From Leptoclinus maculatus (taxonomy: Eukaryota; Chordata; Actinopteri; Perciformes; Stichaeidae), in the NCBI GenBank assembly GCA_032191485.1, contig JAVDOI010000016.1, positions 9,279,759 to 9,343,758 of the forward strand: a stretch of 64,000 nt of DNA, written 5' to 3'. The notes below the pieces were generated by a model, which saw nothing but the letters and a program-made list of their open reading frames with translations, was not told where the DNA came from and ran no database searches. The position numbers and the translations under genes are program-made. Every line of letters starts with the position of its first letter. The stretch's first letter is position 1. Positions 35,581 through 49,299 of the stretch are shown here, one piece after another.

Positions 35581-36627
35581 TCCCGGTAGACTCGTCTGTC
35601 CAAAGAACAATTAAAATAGATTTGAAACCTGCCAGTCAGTGGCATTTCCCTTTAGGAATGAGCAGGAAGCACCAGCTGGCAGGCAGACTACTGGTTATTA
35701 ATTGAAGCTGTCAAACTTAAGAGCCTTGTTCATACTTTATGTCTATCCATTAGTCAAAGGAATGGCGGTCTAGGTAGGACATTTAATGACAATGCATGTT
35801 ATCCAGAAGCAGCTAACTGACTAAATTCACACGTCCATTTACGCACAAGATACCTAGAACTTCGATCTGTTGGCCATCTCATGTGTGTGTGTTTGTGTGT
35901 GTGTGTGTGTAGAAAGAAAGCAAGTGCAACAAGAGAAACTTCTATCATCCCGACTTTTCAGATGTGACTAAACCCTCAATCATTACCATCACATATTCAG
36001 TCTAGTTTGAACAATAAAACTGAATATATAAATGTTTGAAATAACCAGGATGTCCCAAGCTACTGTGCAAGATCCATATCAGAGCCAAAGAGGGCATGTT
36101 TAAATTGATCAGTTTCAGCTATTTTAAGCCTCATCAAACTATCCTGCTGCAGCAGCTCCAGGCTGAAACTGCCGTCTCTGTAGACACCAAACAAAATCAT
36201 GTTAGGAAACCATTAAACAAATAGTTTGACATTTTGGGAAATAATGGTTTTCTTACTGAGAGTTTGATACCACTCTCATATCTGTCTGCTAAAATTAAAA
36301 ACAACTAGCCTGGCTCTGTCCAAAAGGTAACAAAATCAGTCTACAAGCACGTCTGAATTGACATATTGAATGTTCTTTCTTTAATCTGTCAAAAAGCCTA
36401 TAAGTGTAACTACGTAAAATCGTAGTTTTACAGGATGATATGTGCCAGATCAGCTACAGAAAGTCATTGATATAGAGGTAACGAGTATAGAGTTCTTAAT
36501 GATTATCTCATTGAAAGACAGACTGTATACTCACTGCAGTTGTGCACACACAATTTTACAATGCAGTGGATGGATGTAATGAACATTTTGGGTCTGTTCA
36601 TTTTTGGTTTCCCTATCAAATCAGTAA

Positions 36628-36685
36628 GAGAATAAGATAAGATAAGCCTTTATTAATTTCCAGAGGGGAAATTCAGGTGTTGCAA
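36628..36685 (-). mobile_element. LINE 3' tail remnant
   Basis: On the minus strand, GAATTTCCCCTCTGGAAATTAATAAAGG followed by CTTATCTTATCTTATTCTC is a typical non-LTR retrotransposon 3' end with a short tandem tail. No ORF is attached. Confidence 0.5.
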
Positions 36686-37924
36686 CAGAATAAGGACTAA
36701 AATAACTATAGATAAATAGAGAAGAGCAGAAAAAAAAATAAGATTAGAAATTAAAAATATAAACTATATAAGAGCAATTAAACTCAATAAACGTAGAAAA
36801 TGTATATTGGGTTCAATGTCTGCAGTCTACATATGAAAGTCTTTTAGTCTTTTCATTACCCCAGTTTTACCACATCTGTTATCTGCCATCACATGGAAAT
36901 AGAAGTGAATTCAATTCAATAAATCAATAACAATTAGTGTGTCAGTTTATGTAAAGTGGTCATTGTTCGTTTTAGTAAGCCAGAGAGTGGCACATTGTCT
37001 GAAGAAACACTCTATTAATGGTTTATCATAGCTGTGGCCATGGACATTATTGCTGGTATATTCGTCCCTCAGGTGCAATGACTTCCATCTCCCTCATGTA
37101 TAAACAGTGACTGGCTTGTGGATCAAACATTATTGCAAGAGCGGTCCCCTGGTGATGAAGTGACCTTGACATCTGTTAGCACAAGTAAAGTGTTTATCCT
37201 ATAAGTAGCTCAGGTGAACAAGGATTGAAACCCTGGAGCCAGATTCAATGCGGAGTGTGTAGGTTTGCCTGAGGGAGCGAAGACGAGGAGGGAGGAAGGA
37301 AGGGAAGAAATAGAGAAAGACAAGAGTCACAGAGAAACATCCTGTCTGACAGACAGCCAAAGTGAGCTGAGGAGCAAAGCCACGTGTGCTCTCTGGAGGT
37401 TTATCAGAGGGGCAGCTCTGATTGAGGTGATGTGATTCAAGAGGGTCAAGTTATCCATCAGCTACTCTCACTCCACTGCATGTCTGTCCTGTCAATCTCT
37501 GCCTTCATCCACAGTTCACCTCACCTCACCGCCGCCCTGCTGTCTTCTCTCTCTCTCTCTCTGTGGCGGAGGAAGGCGATGCATCATTCATTCAGTTTTG
37601 GCCCATTTGTGTGTGCTTTGCTCACCTTTGATATATTGCTGGACCTGCTTGCAGAATGACCCAGAGGCTTTTCATTCTGTAAAAGAGGAGAAGAGAGACA
37701 ATTCAAGTGGGTGCAAAAACTAAAATCAGAAAACCGATAACAAATGCTGTTTAATCTGCACACGCATCCTGCATAGGACTGACATTTTCTATCTGCATTA
37801 CTCTTAATTTGTCATGAGCATGTGCTGTATTTTACCATTTGAAACGGAACAGACATCCACAGGAAATGTTTGCACATGTTACTTTTAAGAAGACACAAGA
37901 CAAAGAGTCCACATAGAACCTCAA

Positions 37925-38130
37925 ATAGGCACCCAGCTGCTTGGAGCTAAATGCTAACACTAGCATGCTAATATGTTCACAATGACAAATGCAAAAAGCT
38001 GATGTTTAGCAGTTACCAAGTTGTATTCCAGTCAAATTAACAGTTTAGATATTTCAGTCTGGACCAAAGTGGTGGACCAACCAACACACCAACATTGCCA
38101 ACCCTAGAGCCATGCTGCTAGCATAGCCAA
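37925..38130 (+). repeat. dispersed teleost repeat B (GCTAACATGCTAAC family)
   Basis: GCTAAATGCTAACACTAGCATGCTAATATG ... GCTGATGTTTAGCAG, and further on TTCAGTCTGGACCAAAGTGGTGGACC ... AACCCTAGAGCCATGCTGCTAGC. Both ends match a repeat I know from spiny-rayed fish. A second copy, the middle part, is at 60045-60305. Confidence 0.7.
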
Positions 38131-41039
38131 AATAACAATGACAGGCAGATTGAAGTAATAATGCAAAGGTATTTTATGGTGTAAATATGGTAATATGAAT
38201 GAAGGAAATCTTGTTACAGGCTATAGCAGGAATAGGAAAGACTGATTCATGTTTGTGCATGAACAAACATGGCAAATCTACATGTCTCTGCAGCTGAGCC
38301 TGATCTGTTTGGCATCTTAAGTTAATCAAGTTTTTCTGGCACAAGACTAAAGGAGCACAAGCCGATTACATAACGCATCTGTCCAAACTCCATATCAAAT
38401 GGTGTCACAATATTTGTATCATTACCCAGGGAATGAAACATGCCAACTCTGCAGAGTTAAGTTTTGTTCTGAGGCTGTAAATGATCTTCGATTCCCACTC
38501 AGTGTTCTCCGCTTGCATCCGACACGCAGATAAACAGCCACTCGGGTGTTGTACTGCATTCAGTGTTGGTATTAAAGCCGTGGTTCCTTAATGATGATTA
38601 ATCAATCATGGTTACATAATGCTGGGTCCGACAGGGCTGTGGTGCTTTGGACTTGAACAAATCTTTGTAAAAGCGAATCAGCTCGATACAGTGTACACAT
38701 ACAGGAGAAGGATGCCCAGATTAAACAAGAATTTGGGGCAAGAATTTCCTCCAAGCTACCATCAGTGCACACAGCAGACCACATGTGGCAGCATTATTAT
38801 GCAACAGGAGTCACAGAAATGTACCAGTATTCCTATGAAGGAATAATACAAACTGACCCAATATTTCAAGTGTGTTGATTGGTTTGTGATAATTTGATTA
38901 AATTGTAATTTAATTTAATGGTGCAAGATACGAGATTGGGAGCATTCCAAGCTCTCACAGGCTTTCAACATGGAGAAAACCAACGTGCATTAAAAGCACG
39001 CACGGCCAACATGGCTATGTCAGGAACTTTTGGGGACCCTGGCAGTCTGGCGCCAGTTGATAATCCGGCCTTGCAGAGGAGGACACCTGACACATGAAGA
39101 CATGCTTACACACACTCTCTCTCACACTCACGCAGGATTTGTTTGTGTGGAAATCTCGACCCCGAGAACTTTCCTCATGATGTCAAGAAGCAGAAGCAGC
39201 TTAAGCGTTACCTCTGCCATCCTTGTCCAAACGGGAAGTACATTAACCTTGCCACCAGAAACTCACGGACCACGAGTCTAGACGCATACATAGACACATC
39301 ATACCACTAAGAGAGTACCCGACGTGCTACCAATTCCAAATTACTTCGACTCTTCGCTCGTGTCCCTGCTGTGACTAGTTGCCATGGTGATAGAGGACCA
39401 CTGCGTGTGCCTCTCCATCACGCTCTGCTTTTCCCTGCTTATGTCCATCTCCGTCCTTATTTTCCTCCCATCTCACTTAAGTCTTGAGGACATTTAAAAC
39501 ACCCAGCCATGCTGATGAAACAACAATTTGGATATAGTTTCTGAGATCCGACTATAGTGTTTGAATGAAAACATAGAAATTATTTTTAACTACCGTTACA
39601 CCATCATCTGGTCTTACTGGGAGTAAAGATCTAGGCATTTGCGGTAAGTGCAGCGAAGTGTAATTAAACACATCAAACATCTCTCGCGTCTCACTTCTAC
39701 TACTACAGCAATAGGAAAAGTTTCCATTATCCGATGAGGCAAAGAGCTGACATTTGATCTTATCAGAAGAAAAACAAAATTCTGAATAAACCTCTATATG
39801 CAATTTCCTGTCACTTTGATGAACTAAAATGTCAGCTGCAGGTGTGTGGAAATTATCTTTAATGTCAAACTGTATTAATCTTCGGTTTTAATCTGTTAAC
39901 GCATTTCCTGGCTGATGCAATGACACATACTGAAGGCTCGGATTCACACGTAAAAGTACAGCACTGAGGATGTAAAGTGCTTTAAAAAAGCCCTTTACAC
40001 CAAGTGGTTCTGCAGATATAACTCTCCTACTGTACTAGAGGATTAAAGTGAAGAAGCTCTCCTCCATCCCCATGTTATTACTTATTCAATACCTTCAACA
40101 ATAAAATGATAAATACAGCTCTCAGTGGGTGCAATTTATGCAGCATATCAATTGTCAGATTGTCAAAGAGGATACAAATTCAGTTTTTTTTTTTCAGGAG
40201 ATGACAGACGGGGATAACAGTTCCTTGATGATCCTTGCCCTTAATCCTTCCATCTTGGTCAAAAATGAAGTAACAAGCAGTTATTCACAGACGGATGGTT
40301 TCTGGAAAATAACAAGGCCACAAATGGACCGCTGACTTTTATAGACGGCAGTGATTAGAGCAGGGAGGCTGCAGACAAATGACAAAAGATGAGAAAGGAA
40401 AGAGATCAACAACATTTCTGAGTGTCCTTTCTAACCCCATTTCTCTAAAAATGCTCCCAAACTGTGGTACTTGTACAAGCTCTGGGTGTCACCTTCACTG
40501 CCGCCATGACTGTAGGCTATAAAGGGCCTTACTCTCTGGGCTCATGCATAATTCTGATAAAGAAGGGTTCAGGTTTCACACACCACTGTGTCCGTCTTTC
40601 TCCACCTCCTTTGTGGGTCTGTTTGCAGCCCCAGCCTTTGATAACACAACTTTCAGACTGGACTTTGAAGACTCGAGGCTTGTAAGAAAATGAAGCTCAG
40701 GAGAGTACGAGAGAAGAGGAGAGGTCATATTCAGAGGGATCGCTGCGTCTTTCAGTGCTCTGTTCTCGGCCCACGGGGAGGAGGGCTCAGCCTGCGTTCA
40801 AGCAAAAATCTCAAAAGACAAAACCTTTGGAAAAAAGACGCATTTCAAAAGAGGCAGGGTTAAATTCCCAAAGTTTCTATCTTCAACAAAACTTTTTCAA
40901 TATTAGAGTTGAATACCACATCTGAGCAGTCTTTGATGAAGATGTCACAGATCGGTCAGTAGACTGTATGGGGCGTGCTCAGTTGTTTAAGAAGCTGGAA
41001 CCACAAAATATTTGGTATTTTTGCTTGATTAAATGTAAA
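38131..41039. other. non-coding, no gene seen
   Basis: No supported exon. The sequence ATGGCAGAG|GTAACG on the minus strand near 39211 looks like a tiny first exon, but nothing else supports it. Confidence 0.4.
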
Positions 41040-41240
41040 GATATGTTGCCTTTCTCTGTTGACCCACTGCCCAATATCATATATTGTCATAGTTTGTTTT
41101 GTCCAATGGTCCTAATTCCAAAGATTTTTAACTTACTATCATATATGATAAAGACGGCATCAAATCCTCACATTGAAGAATGTTAAGCAATTGATTAATA
41201 CATTTTCTGTCTATTGACTAATCGTTGCAGCTCTACAATG
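41040..41240 (-). repeat. dispersed teleost repeat A, reverse copy
   Basis: The reverse complement begins GTAGAGCTGCAACGATTAGTC and continues through CAATGTGAGGATTTGATGCC and TATATGATAGTAAGTTAAAAATCTTTGG, the usual order of this family. It is the best-preserved copy in the window. Confidence 0.75.
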
Positions 41241-44200
41241 AATATTATATATCTGATTATACATGCAAACACTAAATGTAACCACAAAGAGTAAACATGA
41301 TTCTTCAACATACTGCTGTAGGACTGATTGTGAAAACACTAAAACACTGAAAAGAGCCATAAAGTTAGAAAATGACATGGACCAGGAAAAGTTACAAGTC
41401 TTTCTTTTGATGAGAAACACTAAATCAAAGAACTGAATTTTGCCATCAGATCTTTCTGCTTTCTGCACCATTACACACCAGCGTCATGCTAGAGGCAGAG
41501 CATAAAGATATGGTTTGTGGTTGAGGTCAAAAGCTTCCCAGAATTCAAACCTGAGACTTTCCGTCAGCGAGGCTGCAGTTCCTACTGGTTCTTATCTGAG
41601 CTTGTCTATACCAACAACAGTTTCTGTCTCAACACAGACATGAAATGGAATTTCACACCATAGGTTAGGGTCACAAATGAGAGCTACTAGTCAGTCTCAC
41701 ATCCCTTCACCTTGCACGTTTATTTGTCATAAGGAGATTGAGACGGTATTAAAACAACAACTATGGTGCAGACGGGTTTGTGGAAAAAAATGTATCTTAC
41801 AAATGAAAACATCCAGTTTTCTTTATACTTTTGTTACTGCTTATGCATCACATATTATGAATGCATTTTGTACTTTTGAAATGTTTTTGTTGTATCCATT
41901 TTCCTCAACTGACTTCATCTACTTTGACTTATCTTGACATCCTGGAGTTAAACATCTGAGGACTGGCCTGGACATCTGCTCACCAGTGGAGAGAGTGACA
42001 GTGATTGAGACACTAAAATAGTAACGTCACAAGAGTTGTTTTTCCAGCTGGGAATAAGCAACCCCAGAGCTCCTTTACAACAAGCCTTTTAGCTGCAGCC
42101 CATTATTGTCTGTTCAGGCTTTCATCAACAAAAAAAATAATAGTATCAACCATCAGATCGCATCATTGCCAGCAACATGTAGAAAGGCAACATTTCGGTT
42201 GCCTGTAATACTCTGACCACTGCATCATAAATATAAACATACAATACTACAACACGCTTTACGCTTGGAAAAGAAAGGGCATCAACCTTCTTAAAGTCAC
42301 TGCACAAACATAATTGACTAATACCTTTAGCTACCTCTGCCTCAGAGCCAATCATAGACTACAGCTCCACAATCTACTGTAACAAAAAAATAAAAAATAA
42401 AACGTACCCGTTTCCAGGTAAGTAAGATATGGTGCTTTTTTGGTGCTGGTGTGAAAGACTCTTATTTCAAGATGCAAGGAAGCATAAAATTGATTGTAGA
42501 CAATAAAGGCATTATAACAGATGTCTTGGAAAATGGCCTCCATCTAAAGGTTCAACAATGGCACCTCTACATCTCTACTGAGCTCTAAAACATATTTAAG
42601 GTGATCGGTTTTCATACATTAGACAGCTCCTTGCTGTGAGTCCCAAACACTGACAGAGAGTTGTTGTGGCAGCTACTCTGTTGAAAAAGAGACAAGGAAT
42701 TCACTTTATAATCTCCTGCTATAAATAGCTGACATCGTAACAAGACTAAGAGGGAGCGACTGAGAGATTGTAGGAAAATAGAGACAGAGCAAGAGACACA
42801 TACTGTAAAGTAAGAGACAGAGGCGCCAAATGAATGATAGCTATCAGACAGTGGTAATGAGGTGACTGTCGACGGAATTTAATCAGTGAAATGAATGGAC
42901 GGAGGTTTGCGTGTGTGTGGGTGTGTGTCTCTTTTCCTTCTTTCTCTGTAAATTCATTACAATTCCAAATGACCTCAGCAAGCTGCTTAATTCTTCATTC
43001 AACAGAAGTGGTGTAATTTCTTAGTTATCACAGTTTAATGTCCAGCAGCTTATACACCTCCGTCTTTGACAGCTTAAACTACACAGCATTCCTGATTTAT
43101 ACTATTTATACATTAAACATTAGCCACCCACTGTTCCACTGAAAGGGTGCCTCTATTTCTATGAAAAATAAGTAAACATGTAATGTGTTGTGGTAGTATT
43201 TAATAGGTACAATTAACATTATTATAGTTAGCTCCCACTCAACAAGCTAGCTACAACATCAAATACAGCTTTAAACGATGTACATATGTAATAATGATTA
43301 GATGATATCATCTTGATGGCTTAACATTCACGTGGTCTATCTGGCTGTATAATGTATAGGATTAAAGGAAACATAAAAACACTGCTGATATCTAAAAATG
43401 GATAAAAGAAACATTAAAATATATATTAATAGATAAACTAAAAATTATAAAAAGTTGACACAGGTGTGCATGTAAACTCCTTTAACTAATGGATGAGAGA
43501 ACAGGACTGTATATGTAATGGCTACATAAGAATATAATTTGCTCAATGTTTGGTTGTATTTTCTATGATCATTTGTTGGAAATTAATAAAGCTAGCTAAC
43601 ATTTTGGAAAATCCCATCCCATTGTGAAAGATGTATGCTTGATGAAGGACGGATCAACTTCATGTCAGCTTTCACTAAACGGCTTTACACTTCACACCAG
43701 ATTTCACTTTCAGACTGCTTGCAGCATTTTGTGGAGTCTGATGTCAGTAGAACACAAACGTATGCATGAATGCACTCGTGCATCCTAGTTGTCAATGTCA
43801 CTCTTAAATGAGCACCATGATAAAAATGGCTACGAAAAGGACTTCAGCGGAAACAACAGCACGCTAAAGCAGACAACCATAACCAGCTTGTTTTCAGTCA
43901 AACACCATGAAGCTTCAGATAAACAGACATTAGACTGACAGGTGAGGGAGATCTGCAGGTATGACAGAAAGCCTGTGGCAGACTGCACAAGGCAGTGTTT
44001 ACATCTGAATAGGTTTCCCTGAAATAAATGGCATCAGCAGACCATGATCTGCATCATTCTTCCAAATGCAGATCTAAAAATGAGGCCATCCTGCTTTATT
44101 TATTTTTTAAATGCACAAGCAGCTTAGCAGACACAACATTTCCTTCACAGACAGAGATAACAGATTTCCTCCGCATAGTCTCGGCTCCTCAGAGAAATCT

Positions 44201-46200
44201 CTCTCAAATCACATGAATCTAATGCCAGGGATGTCAAGTAGGCCATTATAAACACACTCATAGTCGGAAAATACAGCTGGCATGCACACAGAGAGATATT
44301 TGAGGAAACGTTGCATTGCCTAGCTCCTCCTCCTCCCCCCCCCCCCCCCCCCTCAGAGGTCACAGACACACATCCTTGCAGCAAAAGCAATATCAAACAT
44401 CCCAGACTAAGAATCTCTTCTGGAAAGGAAGTTCGCCTTTATGTGGTTTCCTATCTCTGTAAATGTCCAGCGGGAGGAAATGCAGGAGTGGGCAGCCAGG
44501 CGGGAGAGCGTCAGCAGATGAGAAATCTTAACTATGCACAGCAACAACAACCAGTGGAGAGCTTGGCTGACCACAGACGTCTAACCAGACCTAGAAGAAC
44601 TGTGTCTCGCTAAAGAGACGTCAAGCACGTTAGAAAGTTTAGTTTCCATAAAAGCTATTGTCATATTTGAGGGCCTATTCTTTTTACATGAGAGGCATTA
44701 GCTCAACAGAAACGTACAGCCTCACACAGTGTCAGCCTCCAGCATCTGTGTCTGTGTTTCTGCGTGTATAATAAAACCACATCGAACCGAGAAATCATGT
44801 AAAGTGAGACTGCAGGGGAGACAACCCCAGACTTTGTTTGCGCACAAATCTACAGCACTTGTGTGCGTTTGTATGTGAATGACCATGTCTGTCTGTTCTC
44901 TTATTGACAGGATGTGAGCTTGCGGTTTCCCCTCCTCCTCCTCCTCCTCCTCTATCCGTCCCTCATCTTTCTTCCTCTTGGTCATAATTACATCAGTGTG
45001 TCCAAACAGGATATGAAAGAAAGAGGCAGTGGCCATCAAATTCAGAGCAGGACCATGTGGACGGTGACCCATCCCGGCTGTGCATCTAGTCAGGCTACAT
45101 GGCAGTATTATAGATGCAGTACCAGAGTCTAATCTAACAATAATGAGCGCTACAGTGAGACGGTACCAGAGGAACATGAAGGAAAAGTCAAATATGGCAG
45201 TAACAGTATGGATATTGCTTTTATAAAGAGAGCAAGAGATCCATAGATATGAGGGAGTATTTTTGTGACTGACATTTCCTCACTAGCTGCACTTCCCATG
45301 ACATAAGTCATTATTTATGACTTGCGTGAAATTGTCAGGCAACAGATAATTAGTTCAGTGCAGTGCCTCTGAATTAGCTCCGTTATTAGTGTGTGAACCA
45401 TCAGTTCCCTTGTGATATAATCCTTCAACAACAGGCTCTGAGAAACAAAGAAATGCATACAGATGGGCTAAGAGGTCCCCTCAGCAAAGACAAGAGAGGA
45501 AGAGGTGAATTACTGACCAAGATTAATAATAAGTTACTGGTATAAAACACCAATTCAGTAGTACTTCATAACCCTAGGCCTTTTTTTGGCTTCTGCTCGA
45601 AAATACTATACCCATACTCAAAGGGGCCTTACTCTCTAACTACAAGGTCTATTTGAATAATTTCAATTTATTAATAACACTCAAGTGGGTGAGCTTTGAT
45701 GAGAGGTGTACATATTGTGTATATGTTACTGGTTAATACCAAATGAAGATGGAACACGGCTCAAATGGAAAACAAATTTCAGGTTCGCCTGATTGATATT
45801 GATTTATTTATTTGAAATAATGCAGATTGAAGCCTAAAATACTCAACAATCATAGCACAACATGTTTGAAGTCTCCACAAAACAGATTTTACTTCGATTG
45901 AGTGAAGCAGGCCCACGTTATAAGGCTTCAGTACGGAGAGATCATGCGAGATCAAGCGAGGTCAAGCCAAAATTCTCATTTTGGAACCAGCTGTTGCAGC
46001 TGTTCCATTTTAATTTTATATACTATATAACTATATATTTCACTTGTTTATCACTAATATTGTTCAATGACATCATCATACAGCAGTTTGGCATCATTTT
46101 GAGCCATTGTGAGCCATTTTGAGCTCTCTGACGCTCTCATAATTCTACTTCATGGAATTTTCTCGTCTCTGTGTGTGTGTGTATGTGGCTCTTCCTAAGG
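41241..46200. other. non-coding, no gene seen
   Basis: About 5 kb without a supported exon on either strand. It holds an uninterrupted C18 at 44335-44352 and a CTC repeat at about 44930-44953. Confidence 0.4.
44335..44352. repeat. poly(C) tract
   Basis: Eighteen consecutive C after a CTC repeat. Confidence 0.9.
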
Positions 46201-46204
46201 CCTG

Positions 46205-46521
46205 TGATTGGCGGACTTTTGTCATGTGACCACTTTTTCGAACCGGGAGAATGAAACGAATGCACCAGGAAGTTCCTTGAGATGACTCACTGACTTTCTA
46301 GCCACTAAAAATCCAAAGGCGCGCCGAGCCTCCCCCAAGAGTAAAATCATTGGCTCAACAGTAAAAGGCGGACCAGCTCGTCATACATGCGTTGTAAAAG
46401 TCCGCCATTTCGTCACAAACACACTGAAACACACACGCACAGACGAGATAACATGTCCGAACACGTCTGAAATGGATTACCGGCAGTTTCCAGCGTTTTT
46501 CTTCAAGAAAATCATCTCAAG
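46205..46521 (+). promoter_or_regulatory. CpG-richer promoter of an unassigned transcript
   Basis: A compact set of promoter elements in A/T-rich surroundings. Two inverted CCAAT boxes lie at about 46206-46211 (TGATTGGC) and 46350-46355 (CATTGGC). There is an E-box-like GTCATGTGAC near 46221-46230, an AP-1 site (ATGACTCA) near 46281-46288 and the palindrome GGCGCGCC at 46319-46326. At 46402-46410 TCCGCCATTT is a good YY1 site, which often sits just after the start of transcription. It is followed by an ATG in good context at 46472 and a donor AAG|GTACGA at 46521/46522. The direction is suggested by the YY1 site and the donor, both plus strand. Confidence 0.55.
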
Positions 46522-47231
46522 GTACGAAGCGTTTACATTTTGCGGAGCTGTTGTTCGTCGGGTTTCTTGCTATAAGTTTTTAATGGTTTCAAGGAGAGGA
46601 ATATGAAAGATACGAGTGGATTCGCTGTCGAGTCCTCGTGCTTTCTGATCTACTGGTCGGCCATGATCGCAGTTAGTTTTGTCTTGGTATCTGAAAACGA
46701 AGTGCGTAGCTCGCCGTTTCCTGGCGAAAAAATACGTAAAACTGTAGTAGTACTTCTGGTATATTTAATTACTTCGTGTATAACTGTTTTTTGAGTGAGT
46801 AAAATGATTCTGTTTTTTTCGGCCAGAATCTCATCGTTATGTAGGTATATGATATGTCATAAAATATCATTTTATTCGTTTAGCAAACGTGATTTGTACT
46901 ACATGTGCGTCATATATGGCGCACTCGCGGTAAGAAGGTTTTAAGAAGAGACTCACAGTCCATAACAGCTTCTTTATAGCTAGCAGCTGCTTAGAGAAGC
47001 CAATCTGAAGTGTAACATTTGAAACAAGTTCCTCTTTTTCTTTTTTTAAATTCAGCATCCAGCCTCCTGAATACTAACTGCATGAGTTCTCCTTACTCCG
47101 CACTGTTGAATGCGCTCGATGCTTTTGAAAGCAAGCTCTTCTCTGAGGAAAACAAGAAGATGAAGAGGAAAACAAGGCTGTTAACAGAGGAGCTGTGTGG
47201 GCATGTAGCAAAACAACCAACTTATAAGTGA
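46472..47231 (+). other. possible small-ORF transcript, two exons
   Basis: Exon 1 from the ATG at 46472 to 46521 encodes MDYRQFPAFFFKKIIS. Joined to an acceptor (AAATTCAG, ending 47055), it reads on for a few codons (SIQPPEY) to a stop at about 47074-47076. The same second exon holds a separate 49-codon ORF (47082-47231) beginning MSSPYSALLNALDAFESKLF, with a Lys-rich middle (ENKKMKRKTR) and a predicted helix. I recognise neither. It may be a non-coding RNA with chance ORFs, or the 5' end of a gene or alternative marchf8 promoter. Confidence 0.25.
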
Positions 47232-48686
47232 AACCGTCATAGTGCTGCAGGAAAACCACAGGACCACACCATCTACCAGAAACTTCTGTCTGTGCAAGAA
47301 AACCCTCTGCCATGCTCTCCTCTCCTGTCCAGCCTCATCTCATTCTGCCTTTCTTCCCTCCTCTTCCTCATGTCTCCCTCTGTCCCCTCCTCCTCCCCTC
47401 TCCAACAGGTTTTAAGCTCTGCCATTACATGTGACTGACTGCATTAATCTCCCCCTCCCCCCCTCCTCCTCCTCCAGCTGCAGATTTGACACAAAGCTCT
47501 GTGATTTGGTGCATCAGTAGATGTGATAAGCTAAGCAATAGACCGAGAGGGGAAAATATATATTTATAATCAGGTCACTCTGCCACTGAGGCCTTGTGTG
47601 TGTGTTTGTGTGTGCACCTATTAGCAGCAATCACACTGCACAGAGAAGACTGCTGCCTCTCTTTAGTCTTTCACAGCATCAGTAAAGTTGGGTGCCAGAC
47701 CACACGAGCAAAGAGAAAATAGAAGAAAAAAAACCTACAGAGCATAGGGGTGACTGAGTTCATGTGTGCAGAATCTGACCAGATATGGTATTTTACAAGA
47801 TTCAGTACTTTAGCAATCTATGTGACAGCACACAGACAGCCATAACAGCCAAAAAAAACAATGATTATGTTAAAAAAAGGAAACATGCAAAGTCAATATA
47901 GCAATGCTCATGGGGTTATATACAGTATTTATGTGTACCCCCACTCAGCCTGAACAAAGGGCAGAGGCACCAGAGAAAGTGGGTCAACCTTTCACACTGA
48001 AGAGGTGGCAGATGCTCCTCTGAACCGCACAAACAAACATGTAGTACCGTCATGCACGCAGACAGGCACATGAACTGACTGAACAAAAACTACATAGAGG
48101 GTTCAGAGTCCCCCATAGATAGCGCTAAATACACCAAAACACATGCAGATATGAAAGAAGACTAAGACAAACACAATGTAAACACATTCGTAACCCCGGA
48201 CGTTACTGCGATACCGCCACTTCTGCTCGACTGGATGGAGAGACGGGCCATTTCTGACCGTCTCTGCTCATTTTGCTCTCTATTTATCCACTCCTCTCCC
48301 TCTCTATTATACACAAAATGAACAAAACCACACATTCCTGGCAACTCTTTCATCGCTCGGCTGCTGCAGTAGAAGCGCTCTGCCATCACCATGGAGAAAG
48401 AAGGCCTCACCATAACAACCACTCAATGGAAACTGCAATGAGTTCCCCTTTCCTTTTAATGCATCCCTTTTTATAATCGTTTTTTTCTTCATACACGCCT
48501 TATATATGAACGACAATAGATGTAGAGCGTACACCCTGCAGCGATAAAAACAATCACAACAATGACAACGTCGGCAGCATCAGCACCATCAACAAAAACG
48601 ACACAAGAGACAAAACATCCACAAGATATCTGTACCTGAATCTTCATTTTCCAACAGGAATTCATGTCTGGATCCTGAAGTCACCG

Positions 48687-48690
<4 letters not shown>

Positions 48691-48745
<55 letters not shown>

Positions 48746-48766
48746 AATCAATCAATCAATCAATCA
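48691..48766. repeat. (CA)n followed by (CAAT)n
   Basis: About 26 CA units run directly into six CAAT units, then back to CA. A compound microsatellite. Confidence 0.95.
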
Positions 48767-48799
48767 CACACACAGACACACACACACACCCTCACTCAG

Positions 48800-49050
48800 A
48801 CAATGGTTCCTCAGGGAGGTTGCATGCCCCCTCTGTAAATCCTCGAGGGGAGCCGAGACTGAGACGGAGAAAGAAAGAGAGAGAGAGAGAAAGAGAAGCC
48901 TCTGCAAATACGGAAGTGGAGCCGAGGCAACAATGTCAGCCGTCGCCGTGGCGACTGCAGCTCCGGCTGCACAGTGCGGAAACAAAGACAGAGGAAAAGA
49001 TGGGAGAGAGATGGCAGAGGGAGGGAGAACAAGCGGCTGCCCTACATTTT
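48800..49050. promoter_or_regulatory. promoter-like patch with an X-box palindrome
   Basis: CpG-richer than its surroundings. It has an ETS-type GGAAGT at about 48912-48917, the perfect palindrome GTCGCC-GT-GGCGAC at 48942-48955 (close to the RFX X-box GTNRCC/RGYAAC), and a long pyrimidine tract on the minus strand (about 48866-48895). On the minus strand a TATA-like CTATTTAAAG lies about 330 bases upstream (about 49285-49295). It could be a 5' exon or promoter of marchf8 on the minus strand; no donor was found to prove this. Confidence 0.35.
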
Positions 49051-49299
49051 CTTCACACAAACACATACACACAACACAGTTGCAGAGCTGCTGCTGCTAC
49101 TTGTCCAGGCTTGCTCTCCCTCTCAGCTGCACACACACACACACACACACAATCACACACACAGAGTCAATCCTGTACTGTAATCCCATTGGCCGAGCAT
49201 CCACTTCCTCCAGCTGATCTTGGTGAGAGGTGGGGGAGGGGCAAACTGTTGTTGAATCATTCATGAGAGGGAGGTGGTGTCCTTTAAATAGACTCCCTC

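Noticed and set aside
39195..39225. ATGGCAGAG|GTAACG on the minus strand as a first exon
   Set aside because: Three codons and a donor-like word occur by chance. No acceptor partner or promoter was found.
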